A stretch of DNA of 64,000 nt from Diatrype stigma (lineage: Eukaryota; Ascomycota; Sordariomycetes; Xylariales; Diatrypaceae), in the NCBI GenBank assembly GCA_022225965.2, contig JAKJXP020000001.1, forward strand, positions 868,001 through 932,000. The letters are read 5' to 3'. A model generated the notes under the pieces. That model ran no database searches, had not been told where the DNA came from, and worked only from the letters and a program-made list of their open reading frames with translations. Both the position numbers and the translations under genes were made by a program. Of the stretch, positions 22,595 to 36,400 are shown piece by piece. The stretch's first letter is position 1; each line of letters opens with the position of its first letter.

Positions 22595-23860
22595 TCAGGT
22601 TCTTGAAATACCGAACTGCTTATCCAGGAATTGGAATACGCGCTGGTTGCAGAGAGCCAGCGCCCCCATTTTCGCCTGCAGGCTCCCCTCTCCAGGATGG
22701 GTTGCAACCCACAGCTCCTTAATTCCGGCACCCAGTCGCTCATACGTAGCCAGGCTGTGCTTGTCAACGTCAAAATATAGTGAGTTTGCTGCTCCCGCTA
22801 CTAGAACTGGGCATTTGACCTCGTCCAATCGCGAGCCCCTATCCGTGCGCAAAGTAAACTGCTTCATTGTCCGGAGGATCTCAGTGGGGGTAGTAACACC
22901 AAGAAAACGCGCAGTGGTGTATATCTCCCAGCGCATCTGGAAAGAAAATCGAGTACCCAAAATGATCATCTTGTCCACGACCCAATCTGCAATCCACCCT
23001 CTATTCCAAAGGCCGAGGAACCCCGGTGACACATGGTCAGTGGCGAACTCCCACAAGTCCTGTACGGGATCTATGGCAACGCACGCCTTATAACGGGTTC
23101 CTGCAGATGCTCGGAGGGCAAAATAGCCCGCCAGCGATGCTCCGGCAACTGCGACTCGGTCCGGATCTAATGCAATGTTCCGGTCCTCAGCCCATTTGAA
23201 TAAGTAATCCAAGACTAGATCGCTGAGAACCTCCCAGTCAGGCCGCATCGGGATCTCTTTTTCGTGTAGAGTGAGTCCCTGTCCAGGACCCTCGAAAGTG
23301 AACACTGCATAACCCAAATCCGGCCCGGCTGCTGGAAACATGTGATATATCTCTTCTTGTATGGAGTCCGCCCCAATAGGATTTACGACCAGTGGCACTC
23401 TGCCTTTTATGCAATGAGATGGATGTGGCAGATAAAGGTAACCTGGCAACGACACCCCGTCTTGATATGGAATCTGTAGTATGTGGACAGTGTTATCCAT
23501 GAAGGCAAGTGCTCTGTGAAATAATCCGACAGACTGTTTGAGGATTGGGATTACTCGACTGTCCGAAAGCCCAAGGCTTTGGCCAGTCATCATGTACGCG
23601 CTGGCACGGGTGTAATTGGATGCGCGAAGAAGTGCCATCTTTGCAGCATGTCTATGACCGTGTTCCTCAGCTTCATGAGCTAAACCTCCTGTCCTCTTTG
23701 CCTGCTCGGACCACGCTTTGTGCCAGGTAATAGGGTCGTTCTCTCTGATGTTTCCAACAGCCTCGAGGACCTCAGCAACGTCTGCGCCTCCATATCTTGT
23801 CGTGCCCAGAAGTCTGATGACTTCAAAGTTGAAGAAGTCGCCTCGGAAAAATCGGTGCAT
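22595..23860 (-). CDS. Alpha/beta hydrolase of cytochalasan-type clusters
   Basis: Single-exon protein of 421 residues, resembling the large alpha/beta hydrolases (dihydropseudooxynicotine-hydrolase-like) found next to cytochalasan PKS-NRPS genes; their exact step there is not well settled. The start at 23860 (MHRFFRGDFFNFEVIRLL) fits the family. An N-terminal helical lid domain precedes the hydrolase core, with VVNPIGADSIQEE, the FEGPGQG oxyanion region and the nucleophile elbow GASLAGYFALRA near residue 235. The C-terminal catalytic-His segment is unusual: where relatives have EGAxxHC, this one reads GEGSLQAKMGA with no His at that place. It is divergent from the PKS-NRPS gene and shares its promoter region. 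Function as an active hydrolase is therefore uncertain. Confidence 0.88.
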   Translation of the reverse strand: MHRFFRGDFFNFEVIRLLGTTRYGGADVAEVLEAVGNIRENDPITWHKAWSEQAKRTGGLAHEAEEHGHRHAAKMALLRASNYTRASAYMMTGQSLGLSDSRVIPILKQSVGLFHRALAFMDNTVHILQIPYQDGVSLPGYLYLPHPSHCIKGRVPLVVNPIGADSIQEEIYHMFPAAGPDLGYAVFTFEGPGQGLTLHEKEIPMRPDWEVLSDLVLDYLFKWAEDRNIALDPDRVAVAGASLAGYFALRASAGTRYKACVAIDPVQDLWEFATDHVSPGFLGLWNRGWIADWVVDKMIILGTRFSFQMRWEIYTTARFLGVTTPTEILRTMKQFTLRTDRGSRLDEVKCPVLVAGAANSLYFDVDKHSLATYERLGAGIKELWVATHPGEGSLQAKMGALALCNQRVFQFLDKQFGISRT

Positions 23861-24408
23861 ATTACCAGGTCTTTGAACAGGGAACGGTTTTCGAGTTGAA
23901 GTTGCTGCTTTTGCTTGTTGAAAAGGGAGGTAGCATGATACATATCAATGGATTCAGTTGCAGTGGCATCAGTGAACGCCGATTGGTAGAGGAAGGGGGC
24001 GCAGGGGCCCCAACTCCGATGGTCTTGGCTTGGGTCCGGCCACATGGGACGGCGCCAGGTACGGGCAGGGGAGCAAACGCAATACATTTAAACAGCTCCG
24101 GTACTACACAAGACACCGATCCCCAGCGCCGAAATCCGATTAACATAGTTGGTTGCGTGATGTTAACTTCGGGAATGTGGGCCATTGCAACCACACTGAA
24201 GCATCTCCTTTCTTCCGACAATACACCCAATAACGACAGACAGCGTCACGCTACAGGCTAGGTTTCAATTATCGAGAACGGGCTCCAAGTGTTAAAAGCG
24301 TTTAGCTATCTCTCTTGTTGTGAAGATTAGATCATCTCTTCACCCGCCCGATACTATCCCCTGGGCTGTTCACCGACTCTTCAGCCTTGCTTACAGTGAT
24401 AAGGCAAG
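23861..24408. promoter_or_regulatory. Divergent promoter of the hydrolase and PKS-NRPS genes
   Basis: 548 bp shared upstream region of two core cluster genes. It contains ACTCCGAT at 24013-24020, identical to the hairpin arms at 22092 and the palindrome at 47572, plus a GCCGAAATCCGAT stretch near 24128. Co-regulation is inferred from the arrangement. Confidence 0.55.
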
Positions 24409-27400
24409 ATGACTTGTGAGACTGCCTTCTCCAACGAGCCAGTCGCTATTATCGGGAGCGCCTGCAGGTTCCCTGGGCAAGCATCTTCACCTTCCAAGTT
24501 ATGGAAGTTATTACAACAACCTCAAGATGTTCTCCAAAAGATTCCGCCAAGTCGGTTCAATGCAGAGAAATTTTACCACACGGATAACAGGCACCACGGG
24601 ACCAGTAATGTCAGTCATGCCTACATCCTTTCTGAAAACGTTCAAGAGTTCGACGCGCAGTTTTTCGGAATAAAGCCCATAGAAGCAATTGCGATAGACC
24701 CTCAACAGCGGTTGCTTCTTGAAACTACGTATGAGGCCTTGGAATCAGCCGGCATACCCCTACGTGGCTTACGAGGATCGCAAACTGGTGTCTTTGTTGG
24801 GCTGATGAACGAAGACTATTCCAATATAATTGGTCAAGACATGAAAGACTTGCCTACTTATTCAGCCTCTGGGACTGCACGAAGCATTTTGTCCAACAGA
24901 CTGTCCTACTTCTTCGACCTCCATGGACCTTCGATGACGATTGACACCGCTTGTTCCTCAAGCTTGGTTGCTCTTCACCAAGCAGTAACTAGTCTTCGCA
25001 ACAAAGAATCATGCTGCGCTGTCGTCGCCGGGGCAAACTTGCTCCTAAGTCCGGGGCCGTTCATAACCGAGTCTAAGCTTAAGATGCTCAGTGCCTCGGG
25101 CAGAAGCAGAATGTGGGACAAAGACGCTGATGGATACGCTCGCGGAGATGGCATTGGAGTGCTGATCCTTAAGACGTTATCCCAAGCACTTGCCGATCAT
25201 GATTCAATAGAATCTATTGTGAGGGAAACCGGCATCAATCAAGATGGTCGAACTAGAGGGATCACCATGCCTAATCCATCCGCTCAAGTGGATCTCATAC
25301 GAAGCACATACGCGAGAGCTGGTTTGGATGCATTGAGGCCAGAACATAGGCCCCAGTATTTTGAGGCTCATGGGACAGCTTTGTACCAATGTCTTGTATT
25401 TGGTAATTGTTGTGTACGATGGCTGACCATGACCATAAGGCACCGCTGCGGGCGACCAAGTAGAAGCCGAAGCCATTAGCACAGCCTTTTTCGGCAATGA
25501 ATCAATCTCGACTGATGCACTTGGGAACATACCGATGTATGTTGGCTCGATAAAGACTATAATAGGTCATTCGGAAGGGGCTGCAGGTTTAGCAGGAGTA
25601 CTGAAAGCATCTCTAGCGCTTCAACATGGCATCATACCCCCTAACCTTCTATTTAACGAACTTAGTGTCACAGTGCAGCCATTCTATTCGAACTTGCGAG
25701 TACCTTGACAGAGCGAAATGTGGCCAGACAAGAGCGGAACCAATCCGCGGAGAGCAAGTGTTAATAGCTTTGGGTTTGGAGGGACTAATGCACATGCCAT
25801 TCTTGAGAGCTTCGAGCCACCGTCTTCGGAATCCGCGTTGGTCGATTCTGCCCTTCATATGATCCCATTCAATTTCTCTGCATCGTCAGAAAAGTCTCTC
25901 CTCGGTATAGCGGCCGCTTTCATGTCCTATCTTGAGCAGTCCGATGATATGTCTTTGAGAGACTTGTCATGGACATTGAACACTAGGCGATCAGTCCTTC
26001 CAGTTAGACTGTCCGTTTCAGCATCGACACTGCATGATTTGATTCAAAAGCTCAAACGCACCCACAGAATATCCGCAAGCATGACTATGTCTCGGCATGA
26101 GTCGTTGGATCAATCAAAACTCCCTAAGATGCTCGGTATTTTTACTGGACAAGGGGCGCAGTGGGCATCTATGGGCAGAGATTTGCTGGAAATCTGTGCC
26201 TTCGCACGACAACGCTTAGCTGAACTGCAGAAATCACTCGATACCTTACCTGTGGAGCACGCTCCCACGTGGCGGATGATAGAAGAGTTATGTAGGGCAT
26301 CTGCTTTGTCGAATATGGGACAGTCCGAAATATCACAGCCACTATGCACAGCTCTGCAGATTATTATCGTGGATCTTCTCAAATCGGCAAAGGTCAATCT
26401 CGCTACCGTCGTTGGACATTCCTCTGGAGAGATAGCAGCCGGTTATGCATGTGGGTATTTGTCTGCGAAGGATGCCATCCGCATCGCTTACTATCGAGGA
26501 TATTTCACTGGACTGGCGAAAGGGCTAGAAGGAACGCCTGGTAGAATGCTGGCGGCCGGAACTTCACACGAGGATGCGACAGAACTCTGTAACTTACCGT
26601 CTATGGCGGGAAGGATTTGCGTGGCTGCCGTCAATTCACCAACAAGCGTCACGCTCTCTGGGGACATCGATGCTATCGAAGATGCCCGAGAGATATTGGA
26701 AGACGAAGGAAGGTTCGCTAGGGTCTTGAAGGTTGAAACCGCCTATCACTCTTTTCATGTACAAGATTGTCTTAATCCATACGGGGTTGCCCTCGCAAGT
26801 TGTGATATTCAAATCAGTCAACCCACTGCAGAACAAGGACTCCCAGCCTGGGTCTCAAGTGTAACTGGAAGAGAAATAAAGAAGGGGGATTTGAGTGATC
26901 TCAGCTGGAGTTACTGGGTTGACAATATGGCCAAGGAGGTGCTCTTTGGTCCCGCGGTCGAATGTGCCCTTGGTCTTCACGATCAGTACGAAATAGGTAT
27001 TGAGATAGGGCCACACCCAGCTTTGAAAGGTCCAGTGACAGATGTCGTTCACGCATTCAATGGTTCCTCGTTCCCCTATACGGGGACTCTCTCCCGTGGA
27101 TCGAACGACATTGACTCATTTTCAAATGCTTTGGGTACAGTGTGGGAAACTATCGGTGAGGGGTCTGTCGATTTCGCTGCATTTGACAACTTAGTATATG
27201 CAGACGCGCCCCATCCACCGAAGCTCCTAAAAGGACTGCCATCTTATTGCTGGGATCATAACTCGTCGTTTTGGCATGAGACCCGATTTAGTAAAGCCGT
27301 TCTCAGAAAGGGAGGTTGCCCCAACCAGTTGCTGGGTACTATTTGCCCAGATACAACTGAAAATGAATATCGCTTCAAAAACATACTTGATCCGCAGCAG

Positions 27401-30400
27401 ATTCCATGGTTGATGCAACACCGAATGCAAGGGCAAATCGTTTTCCCTGCTGGTGGATACATATCCGCAGTGCTTGAGGCGGTAGCTCAGTTGATACCTA
27501 TTAATTCGGTGCAACTTCTTGAGTTCAACGATGTTACGATCGGCAAGGCTCTATTTCTATCAGAAACCAGTGGAACCGAGACAATGTTGTCGCTCAGAAC
27601 CATAAGGAATACTCATCAACAATGGGATCTCAGGTTCTCTTTCTATTCCGACGGCAAGAACGATTCATGCACGTTGATAGAAAACGCGAACGGCGATATT
27701 CGGATCTCGTTAGGAACACCATCGGATGATTCCCTGCCACCTCCTCATTTATCAGATAGGCATTTCATAGATATCGACCCAGCGGAGTTCTACACGGCAG
27801 TCTCTCAACTAGGCTATGGTTATAGTGGAGATTTCCAGGGATTATTTGATACAAGCAGGAAGTTCAACGAGGCCATTGGTGCTCTATCAGTGCCGACGCC
27901 TTTTGGAGAGGACGATCCCTTGATCATTCATCCTGCCACTATGGACACGGCGATTCAGGCGGTATTGCTTGCTTACAGCTATCCTGGAGACGGGAGGTTA
28001 TCTGCGCTTCATCTTCCCACAAAGATCGACAACATTTTGTTGGACCTTGCAGCCTGTCGGTTTTCGACTTCGCAGCCGAACCCGAGGCTTCCATTCTACT
28101 CATCTGTAGTGAGCTACGATCAGTCTCGCGAGCTGGTGGGAGACGTGGAAATCCACTCTACTGATAGAAAATGCTGCATATTGCAGTTACAGGGTTTACA
28201 TGCGCAGCCTCTAATTCCCTTGTCAGAGACGGATGACAAAGACATATTCTTCGAGATGGTTTGGGGTCCTGAAACCCCAAGTGGGGGCGTTGGTGTCCGA
28301 AAACCCACGATTACAGACGACATGTATGAGTTGTCGTTGATTTCGGAGAGATTGTCGTGTCTCTATCTCAAAATCCTTGCCAGAGAATACCCATCTGACA
28401 AAAGATCAAATTTGTCACTTTGTCAGAAATCGGCCTTGGAATATGTGGATCAGTCCTTGGAATTATCCTTCAAGAAAGGATATGGTTACCCGTCAGAGGC
28501 TTGGAAAGAAGACACAGAAGATATAGTGCCAACTCTTTTCCAAAGGTTTGTTTACGTCATGCATTACGGTGTTGCAGTGTTCGTTATTCTAACCACTTTG
28601 CAGATATCATGATAGTGAGGCTTTGAGACTTGTCAGGGCTGCGGCACATGATCTCACTGAAACACTTTCCGGAAAGTTAGATCTAAACAGTGCCACTGAA
28701 TACGACAAGTCAATAGATCGGCTCTGTAGTCACTCATTGGGTATTGCCGCCTATCTGCAGGATCTGAGCTGTTTTGCGAATCAATTGGCCCACCGATTCT
28801 CGAATATGGATATCATAGAGATCGGTGAGTGTATTCGAATATCAAACCAGGGAAACTAAACTCACATTCGCTTAGGTGCTAGAACCGGTGTTATCACAGA
28901 TGCAATGATCACAGCTATTGGCAGTTCATTTGCCTCCTATACCTTCACAGACACTTCGGATAATTACTTCCCGCATGCTCATGAGAGGTTCGCGAGTTAC
29001 GGACATCAGTTCGTCTTCAGAACTCTTGATATTGAACAGCCGATTGCACCCCAAGGGTTCATAATGGGATCATATGATCTTGTTATAGCATGTTTGGTCT
29101 TGCATTCTGTTCGGGATCTAGAACAAACTTTGAAGAATGCAAGATCGCTTGTGCGGCCCGGTGGGTATCTGCTCCTGCTAGAAGCAACTGACCAGAGCTC
29201 CTTGAAATCAAGAATCATACACGCCTCTTTACTAAGTAGACGGGACGCCATGTGCAATATAAAGTCACCAATTACCCCTATCTTCATTCAAGACTGGGAT
29301 GAAACATTGAGGAAAACTGGCTTTTCCGGAATTATTGACTTAGCTCCTCAGAGCTCCTACACGATCATGCCGTTTTCCACTATGGCCAGTCAAGCTACTG
29401 ACAACAGAATTCAGCTAATCCGTCACCCGATATCTGAGAGAATGGGGATTGCGGCTCAAACAACTCCGTTGACAATTGTGGGCGGGGGTACTATAGTCAA
29501 TGAGCTTGGAGCAATTTTGCGAGGTCACTATCGACAGATCAGGCGATTGGAAACATTGCCAGATATCCTCAGGCTTGACAATTCACCCCGAGGAACATTG
29601 GTCTGCCTAGCAGATCTAAGTGGGTCAGGGGTTTTCAAAGACTTGGATTCGACCATACTGGAAGCCATCAAAAGTCTTTATAAGCACAACAGAACTATCT
29701 TATGGGTGACCTCAGGCACGCAATGTCAGGGGCCATACAGAAATATGTTCAGAGGCTTTCAAAGAAGCATAGCGCTCGAGCTTGTCGATACCTACACGCA
29801 GATCCTTGACTTCTCCACAGAACAAGCCGTTGATCCTCAAATCATCGCTCAAAAGCTTCTAGAACTCGAGACACTCACATCATTGGTTGATGAAAATGAC
29901 CCAAGTCCTATGCTTTGGTCCATCGAGCCAGAGCTACTCGTTGAGAATGGAAAAATCATGGTACCACGGATGCGTCTAAGTCCACGGAGGAACCAAAGAT
30001 TCAATTCGAAATCTAGACCCTTGACTAGAAACATGGCTTTTGCAAACAGAGTCTTTTCTGTCAAACAGGAAGGGTCTCAGATGGTGTTTGAGGAGGCAAA
30101 CGCTGCTTTACATCACGATGGTAGCTTTGAAGAGATCTGTCTAACTCAGTCTTTGCTGAAACCGGTCCCTATTACGGATGGATTCACCGGGTTCATCTCG
30201 ATTGGTCGAAAGATAGACTCCGGGGAGCAAGTGATAGCTCTGTCCGAAACCTTAGAGTCACGCATGTTCCTTCCACCTTCCTGGGTATACACCTCAAACC
30301 AAGAGACGGATTTCCCCACATTGACGTCAATACACACTGATCTCCTTGCGCAATACATACTTAGCCAGACTTCTACCAGCACCTCAGTCATGGTTTTTGA

Positions 30401-33400
30401 ACCAGACGTACTACTAGCTGAGGTGGTCGTAGACGAGGCAGCTAAGAGGTCAATTGAAGTGGTTCTATTGACGACTCGAGCTAAGAGCTGTACAAGTCCA
30501 TGGGTGTATGTTCATCCAAGAGCGTCAAAGAGTCTGATGAGGCGGCTCTTACCCTTGGACAGGTCAATTTTAGTTGTATTGGCTGACCAAAGCGAGGTGC
30601 CTCTATCCATTCAGAGGGCTCTACCCGATTCATGCCAAGTAGTTCGAATACCTGATAGATGCGGTGACTCTTACCAACGTGGTACATCTACCACCGGTAT
30701 AAGTCGAGCTTCGGAGCAGTTACGGAGAATTCTGCTCAAACGTTCGAAAACTAGCTCCGGAACAGTTAACACGCACTGTCTGCCACGGTTGGAATTGAGT
30801 GAGATATCTCTATGCTCGCCGTATACCGCCAAAGAACAGAGTATCTTACATTGGGAAAGCCAGCAAACCATTCCTGTTCGGGTAAAGCCGGCAAGCCAGG
30901 AAGTCTCTTTCGTGCGAGACAAGACATATTGGCTTGTAGGTCTCACTGGCGGCTTGGGCCTCTCGCTTTGCCAGTGGATGATCAGTCATGGGGCTCGATA
31001 CATTGTTCTATCTAGTCGGACTCCACAGATTGACGATGAATGGGTGAAATCTCGAGTGGCGGAAGGCTCTACGATCAAAATCATCTCGAGGTATGTTCAA
31101 ATCAGGCTGAAAGTCCATTCTTGTTGTTAATTCGTTATACTGCAGTGATGTTACAAACAGACAGTCTGTTAAAGCTACCTATTCGGTTATCAAAGAAACT
31201 ATGCCACCAATTGCGGGTGTAGCTCAAGGCGCAATGGTTTTACGCGATGCCTCACTCGCAAATCTAAACGCCAGAGACGTGTTAGACGTTCTGAAGCCGA
31301 AGGTTGATGGTAGCCTTCATCTAGATGAACTATTTCCGGAAAACAATCTTGACTTCTTTATTTTCCTCTCCTCTCTGGCATACTCTGCCGGAAACCGAGG
31401 TCAAGCTTCGTACGGAGCTGCTAATGCTTTCATGGCAAGCCTTGTTGCAAATCGGAGAAGTCGCGGTCTTGCGGGATCCGTGGTCAATATCGGTGCTATT
31501 TTAGGGGAGGGATCTGTATCAAGAGCTCTCACACGTCAGCACCGGTCAGCTTTGTATCGGTCTGGATTTTCCCACTTGTCCGAAGACACTTTTCACGAGA
31601 TTTTTGCCGAAGGTGTCCGTGCCAGTCGTCCTGAAAGCAATGAAAGCCCAGAGTTGTCAGCAGGGCTTCGACTAGCAGATATTGAAGGCGATCAGAAGAC
31701 GTGGGCCTCCAATCCGATATTTTCTCATTTAGTCCCTAGGAAAACCGTGGAGAAAATCAGGGATGTTGAGAGCGAACTACCTGTTGACATGGAGAAACAG
31801 ATTCATGACGCCAATAGTCCCGGGAAATTGCTCGAGGTCCTTGAAAGTAAGTGGTTCCAGGATTGGCGTGCCCTTCTGCACATGCTAACGTTTTCAGTTG
31901 GTTTTTGCAATACTTTACGGAGTATTCTGCACACCGACGTAGGTATCAGACAGCTGATGCGCTCCAGCCCGTACGAGCTGGGGATCGACTCGTTGATCGC
32001 GGTGGACATCCAGTCCTGGTTCCGAAAGGTCGTAGGTATTGAGGTACCAGTATTAGAGGTCCTCAATGCTGAGACATTGCGCCATCTATTGTCCCTGGTA
32101 ACATCGAAAATGCCTTTGACTACCGAAACTGTACCTATTCCTGGTCGCCCATCCGACTGTTCTGATGAAGACTTCATCTCTGATGGCTCAGGCTTCTCAG
32201 TAGCATCTGACATGAAAAGCTTCCAGGATGACACGATTCAGACAGTTTCGACGCCCGATCTCACCGAGTCCTCAGATACAGATTGTGGATCAAAACCTGG
32301 GGATGACAGATCTGGCACTGGCCTTGGCATCACCGCAGAGTTTCAACACTTGAGCAATCAGCCTTTGCTTGCGAGAGCTATTCCCATGTCATTTGCACAG
32401 TCCCGATTCTGGTTCCTGAATTTTCTTGTGGAAGATCAGTCTGCATTCACTGTCACTACATCTATCCAGCTGAGAGGCTACGTAGATTCTCTAAAACTTA
32501 ACCGGGCATTACAAACAGTCGGGGAAAGACACGAGGCGCTCCGGACAATTTTCTACACTGATGAATTTACTAATAAACACATGCAGGGGGTATTGGGGAG
32601 TTCCACCTTACGACTTGACCACTCTTTTATCACTGAAGAGGGACAGGCTGATGAAAATGTATTGGAGATGACCAGGCATAAGTTTGATCTGGCTCACGGC
32701 GAGTCTCTTCGGCTCAAGCTCCTATCTATGTCAGCGCAAAAGCATCATTTAATCGTGAGTTCCCATCATATCGTCATGGATGGTATTGGACTGCAAGTCT
32801 TTTTGTCGGAACTGGAACAGGCGTATCAAGGCACGCCATTTCTGCATCAAGAGAGCACTCTTCAATATCCAGATTTCACATTACGTCAGTTGCGTAATTG
32901 TCAAAATGGTTCCTGGGATAAACAACTCAGCTTCTGGCGCGATCAATACGCCGAGTTACCCCCACCACTGCCCATGCTGCTCTTCTCCCGCAGATCGTCT
33001 CGGCCTCCCACATTGACTTTCCGCTCGTGGTGCACGAAGTTCCGATTACCCAAGAGTCTGAAGGATCAGATTGCCCAGCGCTGCGTAGGACTGGCAGTAA
33101 ACCCCTTTCACATTCACCTGACTGTTTTTGCCATACTACTGTATAGCTACACCAACAACGCGACGAAAGATCTTTGCATTGGAGTCGCTGATAGTGGCCG
33201 ACAGGACTTCGACACTTTGCGAAGTCTTGGGCTCTACCTGAACCTCTTACCAGTCCGCTTCCGGGCTGACGAGAACGATGATTTTATCACCGCATTAGGA
33301 GCCATAAAAACTTCAAGTGAAATGGCTCTCGGCAACTCAAATGTGCCCTTCGATGTGATTCTCAACGCACTGGATGTCCCCCGAGATACCAGTCGTACCC

Positions 33401-36400
33401 CGCTATTTCAGGCCTTGTTCAATTATCGGCCCCGCATCGAGGATTCTCGAAGCTTTCTGGGCTGTAACGCGGACGGAATGCTGGTGTCAGGTGGTGAGAA
33501 TGCATACGACGTCAGCGTAGACATCACCGATAGCAATACTGGAGAGGTTATTGTTGTTTTATCAGTGAACAGTGGTTTATACACTGTAGGAGATGCGACG
33601 CTGTTACAAAATACCTATGTGAAATTCCTTCAGGAGTTCGTCCAGGATCCTACCTTGAAGATCGCCAGGCCACCTTTCATGGATGAGGATATCCAGAAAG
33701 CCATAAAACAGGGAAGAGGTTAGTTCCACTAGCACTTGTGAGAGTTCCCACTAGCTGACTTTATTGGTGTGATAGGCTTTGAATGCGAGGCGAAATGGCC
33801 GCCTACCATAGTCCATCGAATCGAAGACATCGTCCAACGTTACGGGAATAGGATTGCTCTTAAGGAGAGCAGTGGTGAATGTTTGACGTATGAAGAAATG
33901 GAAACCCAGGTCAGGCGAATCTCAGGGGAGCTTCTAAGACGGGGAGTTTCCCACGGATCTACAGCAGGGGTCTTTCAGCAACCGGGTATAGCCTGGGTTT
34001 GTTCCCTACTCGCTGTATTGCGGGTAGGAGCCATTTGTGTGCCACTTGACCAAGATGTGGGCGAGTATCGATTGGCACTCATTGCCAAGGATTGCAGGCC
34101 TATCGTTCTACTTGTTGGAAACAGCACCGAGGAGCATAACTTTATCAGGAAAACGGATTGCTTGGTAATCAATACGTCAAGACTGGCCGACACCACCTCA
34201 GAAGATGCGCTTCAAGAGCCTATCTGCCCAGGTCAGATTGCCGCAATTTCCTATACAAGCGGATCAACTGGTATTCCCAACGGTGTGTTGATCAAACACG
34301 AGTCTTTGAGAAACTTCTTGGAGTTTTCTCCTCCAAGGTGGCATTTCAAGGAGGGCAAGGAAACAGTGCTGCAGCAATCTTCATACGCTTTCGACATGTC
34401 CATCGGCCAGCTTCTGCTGTGCCTTACCTACGGAGGGACCCTAATTATTCCGGATAGAAGCCAGCGAAAGGACCCGCAGGTTATATGCAAGATGATCTTT
34501 GCTGAAGACATCACTTTCACGCTTGGAACACCTACCGAGTATCTCGGGTGGCTTCGCAGCGGCAATAACCATTTGCTCAGGGGCTCTAAGTGGCGCGGCG
34601 CCATGTCTGGTGGAGAGATCATGACGGCATCACTCTGTGAAGCTTTTCGCTCACTAGAAAAACGTGACCTTCTTTTGGTTGATTCATATGGACCTGCAGA
34701 AACGACCTTCGGGTGTGCCGATACTAGCATCCCATATGAGCGGGGCTTGGATGGATTGGGACTCATACCTGTTGACAATTGCGCATTTCACATTGTCGAC
34801 GAACAATTGCAGCCTGTCCCTCGTGGTGTCCCAGGTCAAATAATGATCGGAGGCGCAGGTGTATCGCCTGGCTATTTGAACCGTGCTGAAATGACATCAA
34901 AAAGGTTCATAAAGCATGTTCCCGTGAGCTCATTCATGTCTCATCATCACTGGGAATCCGCCTTCTTATCTGGTGATAGAGGGGTGTTGAATAATGAAGG
35001 GCGGCTCATTATACTTGGAAGAATCGAAGGAAGCACTCAGATCAAATTGGGTGGGATTCGGATTGATCTTGAAGACATTGAGAGCACTATCACCCAGTCT
35101 ATGGCACCCTATGTGGCACAAGCGATCGTGTCCCCTCGGGAAAACGAGCAAACTGGTACTCCCTATTTGGTAGCATTCTTGGTCCTGGCAGACGGGAAGT
35201 TACCAATGGATAGAGAAAGTCTCTTTGACGCTGTCACACACCAGCTTCCACTACCTCCGTACATGCGGCCTTCGATCTCCGTTATCATCAAGAAGTCTCC
35301 CATGACCTCCTCCAACAAGGTCGACCGCCAGGCTATAAGTCTTATGTCGCCGGATGACTACAGTAGTTCCGATCCCATCCGTGCCATTCCAATGTTAGAT
35401 GATGCTGTGAATTCTATGCGAAAGTTATGGGAAGATGTGCTACCTCAAAGCTCACATAATCACCGAAGCATCACTGGGAAGTCTGACTTCTTTCATATGG
35501 GCGGAAACTCCTTGGGAATAGTCAATCTGCAGCATTTGTTCCGTAACAAGTTTGGCATTCAAGTTTCCCTCAGCCGTTTATTTGAAGCTGCCACACTAGA
35601 CCAGATGGCAGAGGTTTTCAGGGAAAAAAACGGACCGGGGGCCGATAGTAATGCTATCGATTGGGAGACGGAAGCTGACATACCATCCCACCTTACGGAC
35701 AACGGAAACACAAATACTTGTCGCTCGACCGTGGCTAAGAACCGCCTTATAACAGTGGTACTCACGGGAGCTACGGGCTTCTTAGGCAAAGAGCTACTGA
35801 GCCATCTGGTCAACAATGAGAATATCGTCAAGGTCCACTGTATTGCAGTTAGGAAACCACAGAGCAAGCTGTCGCAACTTTTCACTCACGCGAAAGTCGT
35901 CATTCATGCAGGGGATCTTGGAGCGAAACAGCTGGGTTTGACTGACAAGGCTGTTAAGGATATATTCGACGAAGCCGACGTGATGATTCACGCAGGGGCT
36001 GATGTGTCGTTCATGAAGACTTATCGCAGCCTAAAGTTGACCAACGTTGTTTCCACAATGGAACTAGTTGGCCTATGCTTACCACGGAAGATACCGTTCC
36101 ACTTCGTGTCTTCGGCTACTGTTGCAAGCTTGTCGGGCCAGAAGATATTTGGTGCCTCTTCTGTCAGGGAGTTTGCTCATAACGTCAATGAAAGACAGGG
36201 ATACATAGCAACCAAGTGGACGAACGAGGTGTTCCTCGAGAACATTAGCACAAGATTCGGCTTGCCGGTTGTGGTGCACCGCCCGAGTAGTATTACTGGC
36301 GCCGGTGCACCAGAAACGGATCTAATGGGGAACATTGTCCATTTCGTGCATGCGACTGCAAAACTTCCTGACACCAGCTCCTGGAGTGGATATCTCGACT

